Below are positions 58,906 through 64,000 of a stretch of DNA of 64,000 bases, in pieces. This DNA is from Cerrena zonata. Lineage: Eukaryota; Basidiomycota; Agaricomycetes; Polyporales; Cerrenaceae. The position numbers and the translations under genes were made by a program. How positions within the stretch are numbered: the stretch's first letter is position 1; each line of letters starts with the position of its first letter. The notes under the pieces are model-generated. The model searched no databases and was not told the DNA's origin. It saw only the letters and a list, made by a program, of their open reading frames with translations. The DNA is taken from positions 124,001 through 188,000 of the forward strand of contig JASBNA010000035.1 in assembly GCA_038087015.1 (NCBI GenBank). Reading direction: 5' to 3'.

Positions 58906-61839
58906 ATGTCTTCTCATAAGGAGAACCAGACTGCTACTGACCCGGAAGAACAAGGGAGAGTAACATGGTCTCGCATCGAGCTCTCTCTTCCTGTTCATAA
59001 CGTACTTCCCTTCGACCCCAACTGGGACGCAGAGAAGTTCTGTTTCGGTGAGTATCGCCTATGCTGCATGTTACTGCTACGTTGTATCACTAACGATACG
59101 CATAGATGATTCCCCATACCCCGAAGTTCGATCTGCAGTATCGAATACTGATGACCCTCTTATGCCAGTCAACACTATCCGTGCTTGGTTGATTGGTATC
59201 ATATGGGCTATGTTACTTCCTGGCTTGAATCAATTTTTGTTCTTCAGGTTTCCTTCGATTATTGTCTCCAACGTACGTGAACGCTCGATGTTTAATCCTG
59301 CCTAAGATATCGAAAATTATCCAATAGGTGGTCGCGCAACTGACCTCCTTGCCCGCCGGTCGTCTTTGGGAGCGATTTCTGCCCAATATGAAGATCTTCG
59401 GCATATCCCTAAATCCCGGGCCGTTCAACATCAAAGAACACGTTCTCATCACCATGATGGCTACGGTGGGATACCAGGCAGCATATGCTGTTCGTTCACC
59501 ACCAGTCGTCCTTTGCATTGTACTCACTTGAATTTTGTAGACAAGGCTGGTCGCAGTTCAACGCTTCTTTTATGGCCAAACACTTAATTTTTCCTACCAA
59601 TGGATGCTCGTAATGAGTACTCAACTGGTACATTCATATTCTATTCCCGAAAAGTCACATATTCTGATCATCGATTGTGTAAAGATCGGCTTCTCATTAG
59701 GTGGCCTTGCTCGTCGGTTCCTCGTCAAGCCTCCTTCGATGATCTGGCCTACGAATCTTGTCAACTGTGCGCTTTTCAACACGTTGCATTCCAAGACCTA
59801 TCCCGGCATCGGTAATAGAGGAGGCCTATCTCGAGAACGCTTCTTTCTGTTCGCATTCTTAGCTTCGGGGATATGGTATCTATTTCCCGGATACCTCTTC
59901 ACTGCTCTGAGCTACTTCTCATGGGTCTGCTGGATTGCGCCCCAAAACGTGGTGGTTAATCAACTCTTCGGATATATGTCTGGTTTGGGAATGTCTGTTC
60001 TCACTTTCGATTGGACACAAATTGCATATATCGGCTCTCCTCTGGCAACTCCTTGGTGGGTCATCGTGAACGTCGGCTCAAGTTTCGTTTTCTTCTACTG
60101 TAAGTTCGTTTCCCTCAAGGTTCGATCAGAACCATTAACGAACTGGCTTGCCACAAGGGTTCATTACACCTATCTTATATTACACCAATACGTGGTATGC
60201 AAAGTTTATGCCCATCGTCTCAGTCACGTCCTTCGACAACTCTGGGAAGGTCTATAATGTCACCGAAATCCTTACACCTCAAGCAACACTTGACATTGCT
60301 AAATACGAAAGCTATTCACCCCTATTTCTTTCCACGGCATTCGCTATGCTCTATGGACTTAACTTTGCAGCCACAACGGCGACGCTTACACACGTAATAC
60401 TATTCTATCGCGACCAACTATGGGAGCAAGCTCGACGTTCCTTAAGGGCGTATGGTAATAGCGACATTCATGGACGACTTATGTCTGTGTACGATCAAGT
60501 TCCAGATTTGTGGTATATTGTGATATTCAGTAAGTTATCCAAATCATCACTCTATCATATCCCCAATCACTCATTTATCATTTCACAGTTGTTGCTTTCA
60601 TCTTCGGAATGGTCTGTATCGAATTATGGGACAGCCAGATGCCTGTCTGGGGTTTCCTTCTCGCTCTTGTCCGTAGACGTCTTTTTTATCACACGTCATA
60701 CAAGATCGAACTGATGATCAACCTCTAACACAGGTTATCGGTTTTATTTTCACAGTACCCATTGGGATCATCCAAGCTGTCACCAACCAACCAATCGGTC
60801 TGAACGTTATCACCGAACTAATTGCTGGCTATATCCTACCGGGAAAGCCGATAGCTATGATGATGTTCAAGACGTGGGGTTATTTGACAGCGGAACAGGC
60901 CGTGCAATTTTCGAGTGACTTCAAACTTGGACATTACATGAAAATTCCGTACGTGGATACGATGATTTGAATGTCGTATTTATCTAAACCTTGGACATTA
61001 CAGTCCACGTTCGATGTTCTGGGCTCAGACTATTGCTACCATCGTCGCGGGGACTGTCCAACTTGGGGTCCAGACATGGATGTTTGCCAATATTGATGAC
61101 ATCTGTACCCCGGGGCAGAAAGATGGTTTTACGTGTCCTGGGATGGAAGTATTTGGCACGTCTTCCATCATCTGGGGAGTAATAGGTCCCTCTCGACAGT
61201 TCTCTCGAGGACAGATATACACGTACGTTCTCCGTCATTACTGTATTGGCTCAAAGCGACAACAAAGCTGACCTTATACTTCTAGTGGGTTGCTGTACTT
61301 CTTCCCACTTGGCGTCATCGCGCCCACAATCACATATCTAATACTGCGAAAGTGGCCGAACTCGATGGTGAAGTACATCAACTTCCCGATATTCTTCCTA
61401 GGTGCGGCTGCTTGGGTTCCTCCTGCATCAGGTGTCAACTTCATACCTTGGACAATTGTTGGATATGTGTTTAACCATGTAATACGACGACGTTATTTTG
61501 GTTGGTGGACCAAATACAACTGTATGTATCGCATCACTCTTCTCAGATTACTAACGAAAAACTAATATGCATACAGACGTCTTATCAGCAGCCTTAGATG
61601 CAGGCGTCGCAGTTTCCGGTGTTTTGATCTATTTCTGCTTTCAATATCCTAGCCATGGTACAATTGGAAAGAGTACGATCGGACAATGGTGGGGGAATAC
61701 AGTTCATCTTAACACAGCAGATGCCCGAGGAGCAGCACTGCTGACTTCAGATTCACCTTTTGGGTACGTACTGGAAACCTGTCACAAATACCACTTTGGA
61801 TCTAACGAGTAGATGATATTTAGTCCCAAACATTGGTAA
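58906..61839 (+). CDS. Oligopeptide transporter, OPT family
   Basis: OPT proteins import small peptides or glutathione-type compounds with protons across the plasma membrane. Twelve exons (58906-59047, 59106-59272, 59328-59489, 59541-59627, 59685-60099, 60158-60529, 60589-60668, 60734-60948, 61004-61222, 61286-61521, 61577-61763, 61824-61839) give 765 residues, the usual size. The cytosolic start is followed by TIRAWLIGIIWAMLLPGLNQ. The family motif NPG occurs in SLNPGPFNIKEH and the KIPPR motif in YMKIPPRSMFWAQ. Other landmarks are WPTNLVNCALFNTLH, FDWTQIAYIGSPLATPWW, ITPILYYTNTWYA, WGVIGPSRQFS and FFLGAAAWVPPASGVNFIPW. The protein ends GPKHW. All phases agree. It is convergent with the F-box gene with a gap of about 70 bp. 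Confidence 0.93.
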
Positions 61840-61910
61840 AGCGTCCCGAGTTACAATCAATTTACGAATACATTCCCGTATCGGGAAGACGAACCCCACC
61901 AAATAATAGA

Positions 61911-63543
61911 CTATGCAACCTTCCATCGCCACCAACCTCCAATAGGGTCATCGGGATCATAATCGGCGCCCGTCCACGTCCCCAAGACCCCTGCCATCGA
62001 ACCAATACCACCGATTTGTACCCCCTCAGAACGCCATTCCTTCTCCTTCTTTGCAATGTCTGTATATGATATCTAGATGGCGCATTGAAGTCAGACCACC
62101 TGAACATTATAGGCTATACACTATACAACACGGGAATACTCACAAGGCTCCACCTTACACTTCCGTCCGACAACATGCACACTTTGCCTTCGACAGGATG
62201 TATATCGAGACCATGTTGAGGCTCGGGGTCTACATGCCAGCCCTCTCCCCCGATTTGCCCCTCAAAGTGGATGATGGGGAATAGTGGAGATCCATGCGGA
62301 TCGTCTTCATACGACACGACATGAAGATAGAGGGGTACAACGATATGCGTGGAACGATGTTCTACTAATGAATAGTTATTCTTATCGTGTTGGAACTCTG
62401 TAGATAATCATAAGTATCCAAGTACTGTCGATACTACAGTTACTGACCGACAAGTGCCTCGTAGCCCATCCAAATAACGAGCTGCCTAAAATTTCAGTAC
62501 AACTATCATCAGTTCTAGTATGAGCGCAGAAAGGGTCTTACAGACCGCCAAACACCTTCTACTCCCGCCCAGTCCTTATTTTGGGATGTTTCAGAAGTAT
62601 TGGCAATTTGGGAGGAGTTTCCTAGGCCAGTGGCCCATGAGCCAGGGCGCAGCCGATCGAGCTCTGTGAGCTGTTTCAAAACATCGTTACTGTGCTCCAA
62701 AATCCCCTGTTCGCACAAGAGGCGTACGGAAGCAAGATGGAGCCAGTCGGGAGTGAACTTTCCACGCCTATGTCTAATAAATGGCCCATACATTCGGTCT
62801 CTTTGGGATAATCCATGTTATAAACTCGCCTCGCTGCAGCTTTTAATGCTGTCTTGTATGATGGCTCGTCGAAGATGATCTGGCAGCGCGCCTCCCCCGA
62901 TCGTATGTCTGGACCCTAAGGATGCTATGAGCTTGCAGGCAACCAGAGCTTGATCTTCGACCAGCTTCCTGACAGGGTGGGGAAAGCCACTGCGTTAACG
63001 GATGAAAATGACCGTTGTTCGCAAGGGACTCTGAGTCGTTCGATGTTCGAAGAAAGAGCACTGTCTTCTGGAACACATTGAACAACATCGCTCGTCTTCT
63101 TGTACGCTTGAAATAGACCTGTGTTTGTCGATCCGTCTGACTGTGTGGCTACCTCTGGGAGTTGCAACTGTAAGATTCGTGCGGTAGGGCACAAACGGTT
63201 GAGGGATTCGACGGCGGATGTGAATCTGTTCTGCGGTATACCAAGCCACTTATCTGGTCGTTCCGTGAGGGATACGTTCCTCAGCGACCGCACGAGCCAA
63301 GTATTCGTCGCGCCAGAGGGATTTGTTAAAGGGATGTAGATTTAGATGATCAGTCTGTCTAGGGTCATCGTATCTAGAGAGGAAGAGCGTGCGCCAGACG
63401 TGATGATCTGGCGCTTTGTAGAGAAGTATGAAGAATGTCGTGCAAGTCTTCGAAAGGGCCAAGATGGAGAGTGGTGCATCGTTGAGAGTCACGATGATGC
63501 TCTCCAGAATTTCAGCAGGTAAGCTGATAAGTTTGATGGACAT
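61911..63543 (-). pseudogene. F-box protein gene with several frame breaks
   Basis: The start (ISLPAEILESIIVTLND, then ILALSKTCTTFF and VWRTLFLSRYDDP) is a typical agaricomycete F-box. The same protein continues in other frames: SLRNVSLTERPDKW, then RKLVEDQALVACKLIASLG, then IIFDEPSYKTALKAAARRVY, then MYGPFIRHRRGKFTPDWLHL and PGSWATGLG, then after introns SYEDDPHGSPLFPIIHFEG and EWRSEGVQIGGIGSMAG, ending GGWWRWKVA. Frame changes near 63294, 62975, 62880 and 62815 have no convincing splice sites, and each can be explained by a single-base change. I judge it a decaying gene; base-call errors are the alternative. The 3' exons (61911 to about 62300) look intact. Confidence 0.6.
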
Positions 63544-64000
63544 CTACGATTCGATTACTAGGTGTTTCAGATCAGATCGAAAACGGCTGTAATACCTCGA
63601 AAGTGGTAGACCAATAGGGCCCGGGGAGTCGTGAAGTAGACTCTCTGGATTAGAATGGGTAATGATCACCGGGTATTCAAGTTGTACGCCACCCTAGAAG
63701 GCTACGGTGCCGTCAGACACGATTAATGGTTGCCAGCCCTCGAATACGTTGACTTGAATGAAAGGTCTTGACTTGTGAGTCTCAGACTTCTGGGCTCAAC
63801 CAGGTTAAGATTGAACAGCACCGTTGCGATACTACTATACTCGGATGCAGTGCAGTGTACCCCAAGTTTCCCACATGGCACATACATAGAGTATAGGTCA
63901 CTCGCGTGGTCATAACATTGAGGTAACGGTATTCTGTGATAACCAGTCCGAGTCGTCGATTGCTAACCCGGACCGTTCCCGACTCGGAACCCCAAGTTTC
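63544..64000. other. Upstream region of the F-box gene, no supported gene
   Basis: No coding signal up to the window end. Confidence 0.4.

Overview
The window reads as nuclear DNA of a filamentous basidiomycete, most likely an agaricomycete. Genes are split by many short introns, mostly 45-70 nt with GTRNGT donors, and lie on both strands without operons. The gene families (DUF6533 and DUF6534 membrane proteins, BTB and F-box proteins, a TKL-type kinase with HGD in the catalytic loop, OPT transporter, NADAR and PARP-like proteins) are a typical agaricomycete set. No rRNA, tRNA, CRISPR array or intact transposon was recognised. Exon coordinates were read by eye from splice signals, reading phase and family likeness; they are models, not transcript evidence.

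Layout: 1-5.4 kb shows almost no coding signal. 5.4-13.4 kb holds two multipass membrane proteins, a BTB protein and an F-box-like protein. 13.6-16.6 kb holds a convergent pair, CWC2 (splicing) and TMA46 (translation). 18.1-19.6 kb is a kinase gene with a frame break. 20.4-26.3 kb holds a C2H2 protein, COQ4 and a Ser/Pro-rich protein. 27.5-28.1 kb is a damaged small secreted protein gene. 28.8-30.3 kb encodes a degenerate GTPase-like/coiled-coil protein.

31.2-38.7 kb is the most interesting part. Five neighbouring genes relate to ADP-ribose chemistry: a four-module Cys-rich protein without a catalytic domain (A), a NADAR-domain protein, a compact PARP-like ADP-ribosyltransferase (C), a Cys-rich PARP-like protein that has lost key catalytic residues (B), and a full-length protein with four Cys modules plus a PARP-like domain (D). 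They look like duplicated relatives placed next to a possible eraser.

39.2-48.1 kb holds an SDR oxidoreductase, a four-pass MARVEL-like protein, ribosomal protein L4 and a 50-residue Cys-rich protein whose gene has two very long introns. 48.5-57.1 kb holds a CaMKK-like kinase and a long coiled-coil protein with LC8-type motifs and a C-terminal membrane segment. 58.9-63.5 kb holds an oligopeptide transporter and a frame-broken F-box gene in convergent orientation.
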